Below the pieces are notes generated by a model, which saw only the letters and a program-made list of their open reading frames with translations, did no database searches and was not told where the DNA came from. A stretch of DNA of 64,000 nt. Source: Paramoeba atlantica. Taxonomy: Eukaryota; Discosea. Each line of letters opens with the position of its first letter. Position 1 is the first letter of the stretch. A program made the translations under genes and the position numbers. Location: NCBI GenBank assembly GCA_977017575.1, contig CDRNVI010000099.1, forward strand, positions 124,001 to 188,000, given 5' to 3'. Positions 10,280-20,053 of the stretch are shown here, in pieces.

Positions 10280-11514
10280 TATCCAGAGTCTTGCGTCATC
10301 GCCATGTGTTGCAGCCGGCATTTTTTCACGTTTAGTTTCATCCCAATATCGCTTAGAACTTTGACGAGTGCGTTTGTAGCATTCTGCATTTCCTGGGGGG
10401 TATTTGTCAGAGTAGTGAGGTCATCTGCGAAGGCTTTTAGAAAAATTTCTTTCGCATTCCACGTGATCCTGTGTTCGGGGCAACTTGAACTGACAAAACG
10501 CAGAATTAGCTCAATCGCCAAGTTGAATAAAATAGGCGAAAGCGTATCTCCCTGCAATACGCCACGACCTATCTCAATAGACTTCGTGAGTCCCTCTGCA
10601 CATTTGTACATTTGTATAGACGCTCGTTCGTACAACGCTTTGATGTAGTTAATGAGGATCGGTGAGACGCGCGCCCATTTTAAGGCCTGAAATAAAATTG
10701 TATGGGGTATGGATCCAAACGCGTTTTTGATATCAAACTGGGCAAGCACGTATTGCCTTTTGTGGCGCCGCTGGTGCTCGAGGATCTCGCAAAGAACCTG
10801 GGTGTGCTTAACTGTCCCATTCATATGCGGCAAGAAGCCTTTTTGTATTGTTGTATCCAGGGCATTGGAATCCAGGGAATGCTGAAGGATACGGTGACTT
10901 AGGATTGAGTGGAAAAGCTTCCCAATGCAGCTAGTCAAGCTTATCGGCCGCTAGTTTTCCATACTTGAGGTGGGGCCCCCTTTGTGGATAAGTCGAGTGA
11001 CCGCAGTTTTCCAGGTTGGAGGGCATACACCAAATTTTAGGACATCATTAAACACCTGTGCCATGTGAGTAAAGAGAGGGGCGCAGCGCTTTAGCAGCGC
11101 GTTCGATACAGTGTCCGAGCCTGGGGCAGCCCCAGAGCGTTTGGATGCGACGGCTGCTGGGATCATGTCTGAGTCAATATCTGACCATTGCATCTCATCA
11201 AGGGGATTTGGTTTCGTAAATTCTGCGGGAGGAATCTTGTGTATCTCTTCTGGTCTAGACATTGAGCCCACAAAGAATCTTTCAACCTCCTGTACAGGAA
11301 CTGTAGGGTAGGACGTCCCAGTTTCTGAGGTAGATGGGTCGACGCGATCTAAGCATTCGCGCGCGGCTGTCCAGGGATTTCGCTGGAATCGCGTAAGAGC
11401 CCACCGTCGACCGATTTCTTTCCTCTGCATACTGGATTCTTCCATGTACTGTTTTAGTGCCTTTTCGGCTTCCTTTATTTCCCCTCGTTGCTTGTTTCTC
11501 GCAGGACCCACCAA
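10280..11514 (-). pseudogene. A1 retrotransposon: reverse transcriptase core
   Basis: This is the middle of the A1 polyprotein. It contains the pre-RT segment RFQRNPWTAARECLDR, the fingers region SKRSGAAPGSDTVSNALLK, and the palm motifs LAQFDIKNAFGSIPH, GRGVLQGDTLSPILFN and AFADDLTTL. The catalytic FADD box and the first Asp are intact. A frame change occurs near 10938-10951. The domain is interrupted at its C-terminal edge by the mariner element at 9503-10277. It matches copies A2 (25674-28031) and A3 (52672-53493). Confidence 0.8.
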
Positions 11515-12471
11515 CCATGAACGTTAACGCACGTTTAAGTTGTCGAACGTGTTGACTGAGTACTTTCACTGTGCGTTCAATGGCTAAGGGTCGTGATTTT
11601 CTTCTGGCTCTGCCAGTTCTGGTCCGTATAAGAAAGCCGTGCGTCGGATCGTTTTCCCGTGCGGCCTCGAATGCAGTTACAGCGAGGATTGCTGAGAGTA
11701 TTTCAGCTTGCGACAGGGCGTCCTCTTTGTTTCGCGCCAGGTGGATGTACGAGTTGCAGCGCTCCTCGATCTTCGCAATAATACTCTCCCACTGTTCCTC
11801 TGTGAAACGGACTAGAACGCGACCTCCATTTATTGTGCGGAATGTTTCGAGTAGGTTCTGCAGTACAGGGAGAGGTCGGGTAGCCGGGATTTGCCGGACA
11901 CGAGGGATGCGCTGCAATATCGTGTGTTCGCAGTTTCCTTCTGGTGGGGGAGGTAAAGGTAAAGGCAGAGGCGTGGGATTTGTTGCGGACTGCACAAGGG
12001 GTAAAGAAGGTGAGGAGCGGCGTACAGAAGGAGAATCATGTTGCGGGGCGTGGACAAGTGGTGCATTCCGCCAAGGCTCAGTATTGAACTCGAGCGATTC
12101 GACGGGTTGGTGTGAACTGGGGGGTAGGTTGATGCGCGTGGAGGGGGCGGTAGTGAAGCTTTTGCGGCGCGTTCCGCATCACCCATTGCAGGGCACAGTA
12201 TATTTCTCGTGGTCCAGCATGTGGCAGAGTACGCTACTTCAGCGACTTTGAGGAGAACTCCTTTCTGGAAGCATTGATGTTTACATGTTGCCTTGTCCTT
12301 ACATTTATGAGCGCAGTTGCGACGAGGCGCTGTTGGGGCAGGGGTGTTGTTGTCATTGCTGGTGTGCAGGTCCGGAGAGGTACGGACGGGTTCGCGGAGT
12401 ACAACCTCCGTGCTAGATTGTATGACACCATTTTTGCAACATCGATGCTTGCACTGAGCTTTGTTGCTACA
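11282..12471 (-). pseudogene. A1 retrotransposon: linker region, duplicate copy 1
   Basis: This region encodes the part between the cysteine motifs and the RT. A Pro-rich stretch (PLPLPLPPPPEG) leads into a conserved domain GGRVLVRFTEEQWESIIAKIEERC, which is also recognisable in element B. Upstream, at about 12250-12330, lies a C-x3-C-x6-C-x3 motif whose last pair has become CF instead of CC. Several frames are used, so the copy is decayed. Positions about 11519-12471 are duplicated at 13184-14085. Confidence 0.65.
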
Positions 12472-12473
12472 TA

Positions 12474-13180
12474 CAGGGGTGTAAATTTGGATGTGGGGGG
12501 GGTCTAAAATTTGTAAAACTTAGCCAATTTTGGAAAATAATAGCGCATTCGAGAGCTCCCGAACAGGGCTCATGAACGTAACAAGGCCGAACTATGCACA
12601 AGGGGGTATTGCCCCCTAGACAAAGCGCCCCCTAAAGCTATTTGCAACTTTCTAAAACAATAGCAAATATCGAAAAAAAAAATTATAATTGCTATTATCG
12701 TCGATTAATCCCAATCACAATACAGCATCGCTTTCGAAAGCTCTTCATGGCATTTTCATGGGCCTTGAAACGCTGCTTCGATCGCAATGATCAAATCTGC
12801 ACTATTCCGAGGGGCTCAACCATTTTTGGAGTCGCCCACTATGGAACATGATTTTTTAGCGCGAAAAAGATTGTGTTGTTTCGTAATCAGCAACAAGAAC
12901 CATGCACCAGCTTGCTTTTACGTGCCCAGGCGAAGAATAAACCCTTTCGTAGTCTTTGTGTTCGGGTGATGGCCCACAACCCCATCTTTGTAGCATTAAT
13001 CAGGGGAGAAATCAGAAAAACTGTGAAAAATGCAAAATTTTCCCTCCCAAAAAACTAAGTTTTTTTACGTGCACTCGAAATTCTAATTAACGCAGATGCC
13101 GTACATGCACGTTCATGAGCCCAGTTCGAGAGCTCTCGAATGCGCTATAATTTTCCAAAATTGGCCAAGTTTTACAAAAT
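12474..13180 (-). mobile_element. Mariner copy A, internally deleted and end-truncated
   Basis: The left end begins with CAGGGGTGTAAATTTGG after TA. The right end carries the reverse complement but stops about 40 bp before the expected CACCCCTG terminus. Inside, the transposase C-terminal coding region (about 12690-12850) joins directly to the N-terminal coding region (about 12870-12990), so roughly 0.85 kb of the gene is missing. It is a sibling of the full element at 14088-15640. Confidence 0.8.
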
Positions 13181-13183
13181 AAA

Positions 13184-14085
13184 AACGTTAGCGCACGTTT
13201 AAGTTGTCGAACGTGTTGACTGAGTACTTTCACTGTGCGTTCAATGGCTAATGGTCGTGAGTTTCTTCGGGCTCTGCCAGTTCTGGTCCGTATAAGAAAG
13301 CCGTGCGTCGGATCGTTTTCCCGTGCGGCCTCGAATGCAGTTACAGCGAGGATTGCTGAGAGTATTTCAGCTTGCGACAGGGCGTCCTCTTTGTTTCGCG
13401 CCAGGTGGATATACGAGTTGCAGCGTTCCTCGATCTTCGCAACCATACTCTCCCACTGTTCCTCTGTGAAACGGACTAGAACGCGACCTCCATTTATTGT
13501 GCGGAATGTTTCGAGTAGGTTCTGCAGTTCAGGGAGAGGTCGGGTAGCCGGGACTTGCCGGGCACGAGGGATGCGCTGCAATATCGTGTGTTCGCAGTTT
13601 CCTTCTGGTGGGGGAGGTAAAGGTAAGGGCAGAGGCGTGGGATCTGTTGCGGACTGCACAAGGGGTAAAGAAGGTGAGGAGCGGCGTACAGAAGGGGAAT
13701 CGTGTTGTGGGGCGTGGACAAGTGGTGCATTCCGCCAGGGCTCAGTATTGGACTCGAGCGATTCGAGGGGTTGGTGTGAACTGGGGGGTAGGTTGTTGCG
13801 CGTGGAGGGGGCGGTAGTGAAGCTTTTGCGGCGCGTTCCGCATCACCCATTGCAGGGCACAGTATATTTCTCGTGGTCCAGCATTTGGCAGAGTACGCTA
13901 CTTCAGCGACTTTGAGGAGAACTCCTTTCTGGCAGCATTGATGTTTACATGTTGCCTTGTCCTTACATTTATGAGCGCAGTTGCGACGAGGCGCTGTTGG
14001 GGCAGGGGTGTTGTTGTCATTGCTGGTGTGCAGGTCTGGAGAGGTACGGACGGGTTCGCGGAGTACAACCTCCTTTGTTGCTACA
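13184..14085 (-). pseudogene. A1 retrotransposon: linker region, duplicate copy 2
   Basis: This is a second copy of the segment at 11519-12471, reading the same Pro-rich linker and the FTEEQWESMVAKIEERC domain on the minus strand. Its zinc motif near 13930-13990 keeps the CC pair that copy 1 has lost. It ends at the TA where the full mariner element is inserted. Confidence 0.65.
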
Positions 14086-14087
14086 TA

Positions 14088-15640
14088 CAGGGGTGTAAAT
14101 TTGGATGTGGGGGGGGTCTAAATTTTGTAAAACTTGGTCAATTTTGGAAAATAATAGCGCATTCGAGAGCTCTCGAACAGGGCTCATGAACGTAACAAGG
14201 CCGAACTAGGCACAAAGGGGTATTGCCCCCTCGACAAAGAGCCCCCAAACGCTATTTGCAACTTTCTAAAGCACGGGAAAAAATAGAAAAAAAAATTAAT
14301 AATTGCAGTTTCCGCCGTTCTTTTCAATCACAATACGGCATCGCTTACGAAAGCTCTTCATAGCGTTTTCAGAGGCTATAGAATGTGTCGTTTGAAGATC
14401 TTGAAACGCTGCTTCGATCGCAATGAGCAAATCTGTACGATTTCTAGGGGCCAAACCATTTTTGAAATTGTCCATTATGGACCATAAATTTTCAACGGGC
14501 ATGAGATCAGGTGATTTTGCTGGCCAAGGAAGAACAGTAATTCCTGTCTCTTGAAAGCTTGTCCTGGCCAGATTGTGCACCGTACAGTTATCCATTGCAA
14601 TAACGCTAGAACGGTGCCGCTTAAGGTAAGAAATTAACCCTCCACGCTTCTTCATGGCTTCATCAAAAATAGCGCCCGTCACTGTACCTCGGTTTCCTTG
14701 AGAACGAACAGAAGGAAAAACGTGAAGGTGAAACCCATGCTTAAGGCTCGCTGCCATCCAAACCATAACACCATTCCCCCCATGCCATGCATCCAATTCA
14801 CCTTGCTGCTCCTTGGGAGCGTGAGTTTTGCGGCAGAGGTACGTGATGTGCCCCCCACTCTTCCCACAAGTAAATTTTTTTTCATCCATCCAAATGATAT
14901 TGGACAGTTCCGCGTCACTCCACGTTAGCATTTCTTCACAGAAACGTACTCGTTTCTCTTTATGCACTGAGGTAAGTGCAGGGGATTTCCGGACTGTGCG
15001 CAAAACGATGCCATGTGATTTCATGTGGGTCGTCAAAGTTTGACGAGAGCAAGTGAACCCAAGATTTTCCATTAACCGGTGGAGCTCACTCCAGCTCCTG
15101 ATGCCATAGGGTTGATCTCGAACACCCTCGTCTATAGCTTTCAAAGCAGCCTCACGTAGTTCAGGTGTCACAGCGATGTTCGTTGGGGCGTGTTTCTGGT
15201 TCTTGGAGTCTACTTCTCCAGTATCACGATAGCGCTCCACCCAGCGCTTCACAGTAGCTTCATGAACTTGAAAATTGCGTGCGGTTAGGGAAAAAGACTG
15301 TGTTGCTTCGTAATCGGCAACAAGAAGCATGCGCCAGGTTGCTTTTATGTGCCCAGGCGAGGAATAAGCCCTTTCGGAGTGCTTATGTTTCGGAGATCGT
15401 CCACAATCCCGTCGTTGTGGCATGAATAAGGGCAAAAAACAGAAAAATTGTGAAAATTGCAGGATTTCGTCTTCCAAAAAACTAAGTTTTTTTGTGTGCA
15501 TTCGAAAATCTAATTAACACGGATACGGTATATGCACGTTCATGAGCCCTGTTCGAGATCTCTCGAATGCGCTATTATTTTCCAAAAATAGCCAAATTTT
15601 ACAAATTTTAGATCCCCCCACATCCAAATTTACACCCCTG
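14088..15640 (-). mobile_element. Full-length Tc1/mariner element B in retrotransposon A1
   Basis: A 1553-bp element has inverted ends of more than 100 bp. Each end starts CAGGGGTGTAAATTTGG, continues with a G7-8 run and ATAATAGCGCATTCGAGAG, and runs on to ACAGGGCTCATGAACGT. TA flanks both sides (14086-14087 and 15641-15642). It carries one apparently intact transposase. It interrupts the third cysteine motif of A1 (PCRR before the insertion; copy A2 reads PCRHICSNKTQCKHHCC). Confidence 0.9.
14296..15423 (-). CDS. Tc1/mariner transposase, apparently intact
   Basis: This is the DDE-family transposase of the surrounding element, about 375 residues from the Met of MPQRRDCGRSP; an upstream in-frame Met at 15501 is also possible. 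An N-terminal helix-turn-helix domain (FQVHEATVKRWVERYRDTG) and a second DNA-binding segment (LREAALKAIDEGV) are followed by the catalytic motifs WMDEKKF, AMDNCTVHN and SPDLMPVENLW. I count 32 residues between the second D and the E, slightly shorter than the usual 34. No stop or frame break is visible, so this copy could be the active source for the deleted copies at 9503 and 12474. Confidence 0.85.
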   Translation of the reverse strand: MPQRRDCGRSPKHKHSERAYSSPGHIKATWRMLLVADYEATQSFSLTARNFQVHEATVKRWVERYRDTGEVDSKNQKHAPTNIAVTPELREAALKAIDEGVRDQPYGIRSWSELHRLMENLGFTCSRQTLTTHMKSHGIVLRTVRKSPALTSVHKEKRVRFCEEMLTWSDAELSNIIWMDEKKFTCGKSGGHITYLCRKTHAPKEQQGELDAWHGGNGVMVWMAASLKHGFHLHVFPSVRSQGNRGTVTGAIFDEAMKKRGGLISYLKRHRSSVIAMDNCTVHNLARTSFQETGITVLPWPAKSPDLMPVENLWSIMDNFKNGLAPRNRTDLLIAIEAAFQDLQTTHSIASENAMKSFRKRCRIVIEKNGGNCNY

Positions 15641-15642
15641 TA

Positions 15643-16771
15643 TGCGCCGACAGGGGCGATAATTGACTTCATTGGTTGATGTTTGTGTGTGGTGTGCGGC
15701 GTCATCCATGTATTCTAGTGAGGGCAGATTTGCGGTCGGGAGCTCCGGATCCCTGACCTCTTCGAAGTGTCCGATGTCTGGTGTGGTATGCTGATCGGTG
15801 TCTATGGATAAGTCTGCTGGTAGTGGACTACTTGCTCGAGCTATGGGTGGTTCCACGAGGGGTAGCACTGGTTGAGGACTACTTTGGGCATCTGTAATGG
15901 GGACCCCCACTTTGCAACACTTGTGCAGACAATTTCTTTTGTCGCGGCATGTGTGTTTGCACGGTCTTCTGTGAGAAGTAAGTGAGGGTTCCATAGGGGC
16001 AACGACCTCCGGAGAGGGAAGAGACACGCTAGGCGGAAGAGATCCCTCGTGTCGTACTTTGCAACATGCGTGGAGACACGATGTTTTGTCCCGGCATTTA
16101 TGAGCGCATGGGGCACGTGGTTCGGAAGCGTGTTTTGAGGCATATGATGGCGGTGACACCTTGTAAGAGTCATCTCGGATCCTATAGGGTGCGCCGTAGG
16201 TGATCTCTGGGTGACCCCGTAGTAGTTCAATGGGTTGTATTTTTCGAGTTACGTGTGTGATTTGGAATTTTCGTAATCCTGGGATGTCACTACCACATAG
16301 TTTCTTTGTGACCGCTTTACCGAGCGCGTTCGAAGAGGAGTACACTGCGTTAAGCTGCATGAACGAATCCATGTAGGCGGAACTCCACCTGGCGTGACAA
16401 AACGTGCGACTTCGGTTTCCCGTTTCTTGGTATTTTAGGTGTTCACATGCGTTGTTTTCAATGACATCTTGAATTGTACACGATGTGATTATCAGACCAT
16501 CACTTCTTTTGCTTTCCGACTTCAAGGATTTGCCGATCGAGACTTCAACCATGTGGACACTCGAGAAGAACTCTCGTTCTGTGAGGGCAATGGCTGCGGC
16601 ATGCGTGTCTGGGAAATATGACCATGTGACGCTGTCTGAGGGGCGGATTTTGACGGGCATCGCTCGACTTTGGATGAAGTGAAAGCTCTGGGGATGTCGC
16701 TGCGCGCTGACAGGTCCTCCAGGGGGGCCGTCGTGTGCGATGGGAGCCGGTGAGGTGACATTGGAGGCCAT
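15643..16771 (-). pseudogene. A1 retrotransposon: N-terminal domain and cysteine motifs
   Basis: The start is the Met of MASNVTSPAP; copy A2 has the matching MVSNVTPPAP. The first 200 residues form a domain shared with elements A2 and B, with the marks HFIQSRAMPVKIR, WSYFPDTHAAA and YSSSNALGKAVTKKL, ending PGLRKFQITHVTR. Two cysteine motifs follow: PCAHKCRDKTSCLHACCK and PCKHTCRDKRNCLHKCCK. The third is cut by the mariner element. The motif pattern C-x3-C-x6-C-x3-CC suggests zinc binding, perhaps for target-DNA or RNA binding. Confidence 0.7.
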
Positions 16772-16852
16772 GCTTCGGAAGATAAAGTTAGTACAAAATT
16801 GAAAATAATTCAACAAGTTACAGAAACTGTATCTTTATGAGACGCTATCTTT

Positions 16853-17227
16853 AAGACGCTGCAGATCCCTGGGTAATGTGTCTAACCTGACTTCGCCCAT
16901 GAGATCGTTTGAGTAAAGTTCCAACGCAAGTACGGTTACGAGCAAATGTTCCCAACGTAGCGTACCTCGTAGATTGCCTCCCCGGATAATGTGAGAGTAT
17001 GTTTCGCATGCCGAGTTCATATCGTGCCAATCGATCCTTTCAACATTTTGTGCATCATTGCAACGTACTCCGTACCACTCACACGCTGGAGTCAAAGTGG
17101 TTTTGAAATTACTACTCGACGGAAGTGAAACGTTTTCAAGAAATTGAAGTAACAGAATTTCAGCTGGAAGACGTGCATTCATACGCCCCAGACGTAGCGG
17201 TGTCGTATCCGCGTTTCGCACAAACAT
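16853..17227 (-). pseudogene. LRR gene 3, N-terminal half (split by A1)
   Basis: The start MFVRNADTTPLRLGR is the family-conserved beginning. The cap ACEWYGVRCNDAQNVERIDW and the first repeats follow (LRGTLRWEHL, ALELYSNDLMGEVRLDTL). The frame ends in LPRDLQRL, exactly where the retrotransposon begins. The missing C-terminal half is at 7747-8028. The frame extends upstream to 17446, but that part is not conserved in the relatives. Confidence 0.8.
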
Positions 17228-17547
17228 TACGTAGGTGTGCAAGGAAAAGGAATAACGTTTTTCGTAAAAAGGAACAATAATTTTTGAAAACTCTGAACAA
17301 TAATCTGAATGTAACGACCAAAACAAATTGTATTGAATGACAACTGAACGCATATTGAAACATTCTCGTGCACCTAATAGTGACCTGCACGAAATATAAC
17401 TTGTTCTATAATACATGTATCCTAAAAAACGAATTGTAGACCACAAATATAGAATTAAATCTTAATAAGATATAAAAATTATATAAAAGACTTATAATTT
17501 TCAGAAAGAAAAGAAAAATATAAGGGTAAAAGAAAACATCAAATCGA

Positions 17548-17913
17548 TTAGAGGATTGATTGTCTAAATCTTCTGGAATGTTCTAAAATTTCTTCCTCTT
17601 CAGAATCTTCTTTCTCGTCTTCCGCAAAATGAAAAATCAGTTCTTCTTCGGCGTACAGTATATAAATAGAATATAGAAACAAACTGACAGTGATGTTATC
17701 ACTGTAAATTAAATTTGTAACTAATTTCCAGCAAAAAGATAAAGCACAAAAAATATGTACACGTATTGTTTTCATAGATAGTGCTTGAACCTCAATAATA
17801 GTACCATAATAAATTAGTTTTTGTACAGTTTTTGTAGTTTTACGGACCTCTGAATTATTGTGTGATATAATCAGACAAAAGTTTTTTTCTTCGAAAAAAA
17901 TAGAAATGCGCAA
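17548..17913 (-). CDS. Unrecognised AT-rich open frame with acidic tail
   Basis: A 121-codon frame in AT-rich DNA. The middle has a possible hydrophobic segment (IYSDNITVSLFLYSIYILY). The C-terminus is acidic (EDEKEDSEEEEILEHS). I do not recognise it. It could be a small membrane protein or chance in AT-rich sequence; codon content differs from the LRR neighbours. It sits between two LRR genes on the same strand. Confidence 0.2.
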   Translation of the reverse strand: MRISIFFEEKNFCLIISHNNSEVRKTTKTVQKLIYYGTIIEVQALSMKTIRVHIFCALSFCWKLVTNLIYSDNITVSLFLYSIYILYAEEELIFHFAEDEKEDSEEEEILEHSRRFRQSIL

Positions 17914-18012
17914 AAAAAGTAGTTTGTGTATAGCGCGCCAAAAAGTAACATATTTACAGTTTCTGAAGTTTTTGAACCCGTGATCGAAAGCCGGCGGTAC
18001 ATTATCACTGAG

Positions 18013-18657
18013 CTACATAATCAGACAAGCTCCCTTCTGCTCTCTGATAGCTCTGATTCTTGTCTCCCTAATAGAAATTCTAACGAATCGTGGCAGTTTT
18101 TTTACGTCGTACATTCCCTTTAGGTTTTCATTGCATTCTAAATTGAGCTCGTGAACGGCCTGTGGAAGACACTCAAAGTGTAAAGCCCGTTGGAAGTCAT
18201 TAAAAGAAAAGTTGAGATAGATCATTGTTCTAGGCAAGTCTGCGAAATCCAAGGTTCCTGAAAACGTGTTGGAAGCTAGATTAAGACTCTGCAGATCCCT
18301 GGGTAATGCGTCTAGCGTGACTGCTCCAGTTAAATAGTTCGTATAAAGCTGCAACTCAAGTAACGTTGCGGGCAAATGTTCCCAACGTAGCGTACCTCGT
18401 AGCTTACGTCCACCGAGAATAGCAGAGGAGTTCTGGTGTGCGGAGTGCATAGCGTGCCAATCGATCTTCTCAACCTTTTGTGCATCGTTGCAATGTACTC
18501 CGTACCACTCACATGCTGAAATCTTTGTGGTCTTAAAAAAGCTGCTTGGTGGCGCATCAACGTTTTCTAGAAATTGAACCAACAGAGTTTCCGGTGGAAG
18601 ATGTGCACCCACACGTCCCAGACGTAGCGGCAAGGAGTCTGCATTTTGGACAAACAT
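18013..18657 (-). CDS. LRR protein 4, intact, CaaX tail CLIM
   Basis: The best intact member of the family, about 214 residues from MFVQNADSLPLRLGR. The cap is LPPETLLVQFLENVDAPP plus ACEWYGVHCNDAQKVEKIDW. Repeats follow: LRGTLRWEHLPATLLELQLY, LTGAVTLDALPRDLQSLNL, FSGTLDFADLPRTMIYLNF and so on, about five units of 21-23 residues. A conserved C-terminal segment NLKGMYDVKKLPRFV precedes the tail RIRAIREQKGACLIM. The last four residues fit a CaaX box with X = M, which predicts farnesylation. No signal peptide is seen from this start. A cytoplasmic, membrane-anchored recognition protein is inferred. Confidence 0.8.
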   Translation of the reverse strand: MFVQNADSLPLRLGRVGAHLPPETLLVQFLENVDAPPSSFFKTTKISACEWYGVHCNDAQKVEKIDWHAMHSAHQNSSAILGGRKLRGTLRWEHLPATLLELQLYTNYLTGAVTLDALPRDLQSLNLASNTFSGTLDFADLPRTMIYLNFSFNDFQRALHFECLPQAVHELNLECNENLKGMYDVKKLPRFVRISIRETRIRAIREQKGACLIM

Positions 18658-18985
18658 TAGGTATGTAAGAAACAAGATAAGACTACTCGAAAAAACAATT
18701 CTCGAAACAAATTAAGAAAATTGTCCATGAACAGGAATAATATTGTGAATGCAACAGAACTTCAGGTTTTAAAAGGGTTCGCTGCCAGATTTATGTCGCT
18801 TTAAATTTAATTTCATGTCCTTCAACTATCAGAACCACAGTTTGTTATAACTTTTTCTTGCTAGAATTATGCCAATATAATGGTGGTATACACCACCAAT
18901 GGTGGTATACCTTGTACAGATCTATACAACTGCTACAGTAGTATAGTGTATAGTCCATATACATGTACATGCATAAATCATTATG
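18658..18985. repeat. LRR 3' flank repeat shared with 36360-36520
   Basis: No gene. From about 18823 to 18985 the sequence matches the 3' flank of LRR gene 8 (36368-36520), including CTATCAGAAC, TTTTTCTTGCTAGA, AGTATAGTGTATA and ATACATGTACATGCATAAATC. It also holds GGTGGTATACACCACC, a perfect palindrome. The shared flank shows that the neighbouring LRR fragment and LRR gene 8 come from one duplicated segment. Confidence 0.55.
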
Positions 18986-19175
18986 TTACATAATAAGACA
19001 ACTCCCACGCCGTTCTGTGACAGATTTGATTTTTGTGCCCCTAATAAAAAATGTACCCGTGCCTATTATAACGCCTGTTGGCAGCTTATCCGCGTTATAT
19101 TTTCCCTGTAGGTTTACATTATCATTTAAGAAGAGCTCGTGGATCCCGCGCGGAAGATGCTCAAAGTGTAAAGCC
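18986..19175 (-). pseudogene. LRR fragment 5, C-terminal end only, CaaX tail
   Basis: About 60 codons of LRR C-terminus match gene 8: ALHFEHLPRGIHELFL, then NVNLQGKYNADKLPTGV, then TERRGSCLIM at the stop (18986-18988). Everything upstream is replaced by unrelated sequence from about 19176. It is a partial duplicate that keeps the CLIM tail. Confidence 0.65.
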
Positions 19176-19952
19176 TAAAAGATCAAGAGGGGGATAAAGC
19201 TTAACCCACTGTGAGTAATGACATGGGACTACACATCTCTAACTTTAAAAAAAAATGTAGAAAATTGTTCAAAAAACGGCGCAATTTTTTTGGGACCGGA
19301 AGTATAAAGAGGGGGTGCTGATTTTTCATCTGGATGAAAACGGAAGTATAAAGGGGGGGGGGGTGACCTCCCTGAAGCATAAAGGGGGGGGGTGAATTAC
19401 CGTGCGCGTAAAAATTAAGGGTAATTATAATCATTGCAGTAAACATTAGTGCAGTAATTTGTTTTTAAAATCGCTCTGCACTAAATAATATTATTCTAGA
19501 AAAGTAACCTTTTTTCCATTTGCTCATTCTTTATGGTGCCATATCTGAAGATAGCTCCGACAATGAGGACACTTCTGAGCCAACTAACTATTCTTTATAC
19601 GTACGTATGTACAGTATGTATGTACAGTATGTACGCATACTGAATCAGCTCAATGTACTGTATTTCTCTAATCTTTGCTTTTCTGTGGGCTCTGCACTTT
19701 GTCTTATTACTCTCATTGATATCTTACGAAAAAATCATATAAGACTCGTGAAAATTAGTGCAGTAAAAATTCGTCCTGCACTAATATTAATTAGTGCAGG
19801 ACGTTTTTGAAAGCAATTTAGTGCACTAATTTTTACGAGTCTTATATGATTTTTCCTAAGACATCAAGGAGAGTAACAAACAGAGCCCACAGTAAAATAA
19901 TGAATAGATATGAAGAGAAATATAGATTTCAATGTTCACTTTTTGAAACACT
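19176..19952. repeat. Foldback element in a gene-free stretch
   Basis: No convincing gene. 19300-19400 holds G-rich tracts after repeats of AAGTATAAAG. About 19655-19925 forms a long imperfect inverted repeat: the left arm CTGTGGGCTCTG to AAAATCATATAAGACTCGT matches the right arm in reverse, with arms of roughly 110-130 bp. The centre is the perfect palindrome CCTGCACTAATATTAATTAG with its mirror. This is typical of a foldback or MITE-like element. A short open frame at 19520 with an acidic start (SEDSSDNEDTSE) may be a transposon remnant. Confidence 0.5.
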
Positions 19953-20053
19953 ATGTGTTTATTCAATGCAGAATCATGTTTAGATCTGCAGAGGTAAATT
20001 TCTACCTATGCTACGGTCGCATACGACGACCCCGCATAGGCTGTTTTACTAGC

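Larger units (their letters stand above)
11519..15640. repeat. Tandem duplication carrying LINE and mariner sequence
   Basis: Two units lie head to tail. Unit 1 is retrotransposon sequence 11519-12471 plus a mariner copy 12474-13180. Unit 2 is retrotransposon sequence 13184-14085 plus a full mariner copy 14088-15640. The retrotransposon parts are nearly identical by eye, but unit 2 lacks about 57 bp near 14071. In both units the mariner starts at the same TA. The junction between the units is at about 13180, where the right mariner end of unit 1 stops short at TTTTACAAAAT. Confidence 0.75.
8029..16852 (-). mobile_element. Retrotransposon A1 inserted in LRR gene 3
   Basis: A non-LTR retrotransposon with restriction-like endonuclease, oriented on the minus strand. 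Its 5' end reads AAAGATACAGTTTCTGTA and its 3' end ATGATAACATATAT; both match copy A2. The base element would be about 4.8 kb, as in A2. The extra length comes from three mariner insertions (9503-10277, 12474-13180, 14088-15640) and a duplicated internal segment. At the 5' junction a GCGTCT-AAAGATA block is present twice, a kind of junction disorder common in target-primed reverse transcription. It is flanked by the two halves of one LRR gene. Confidence 0.85.

Noticed and set aside
11571..12251. 226-codon plus-strand frame, repeated at 13235-13915
   Set aside because: Its conservation comes only from the duplicated retrotransposon segment on the other strand; the protein looks like antisense of a Pro-rich linker.
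17970..18020. tRNA-like string with TAGCTCAGTGATAA and GGGTTCAAAA on the minus strand
   Set aside because: D and anticodon stems do not pair and the string overlaps the end of LRR gene 4. It is most likely chance or a very old relic.
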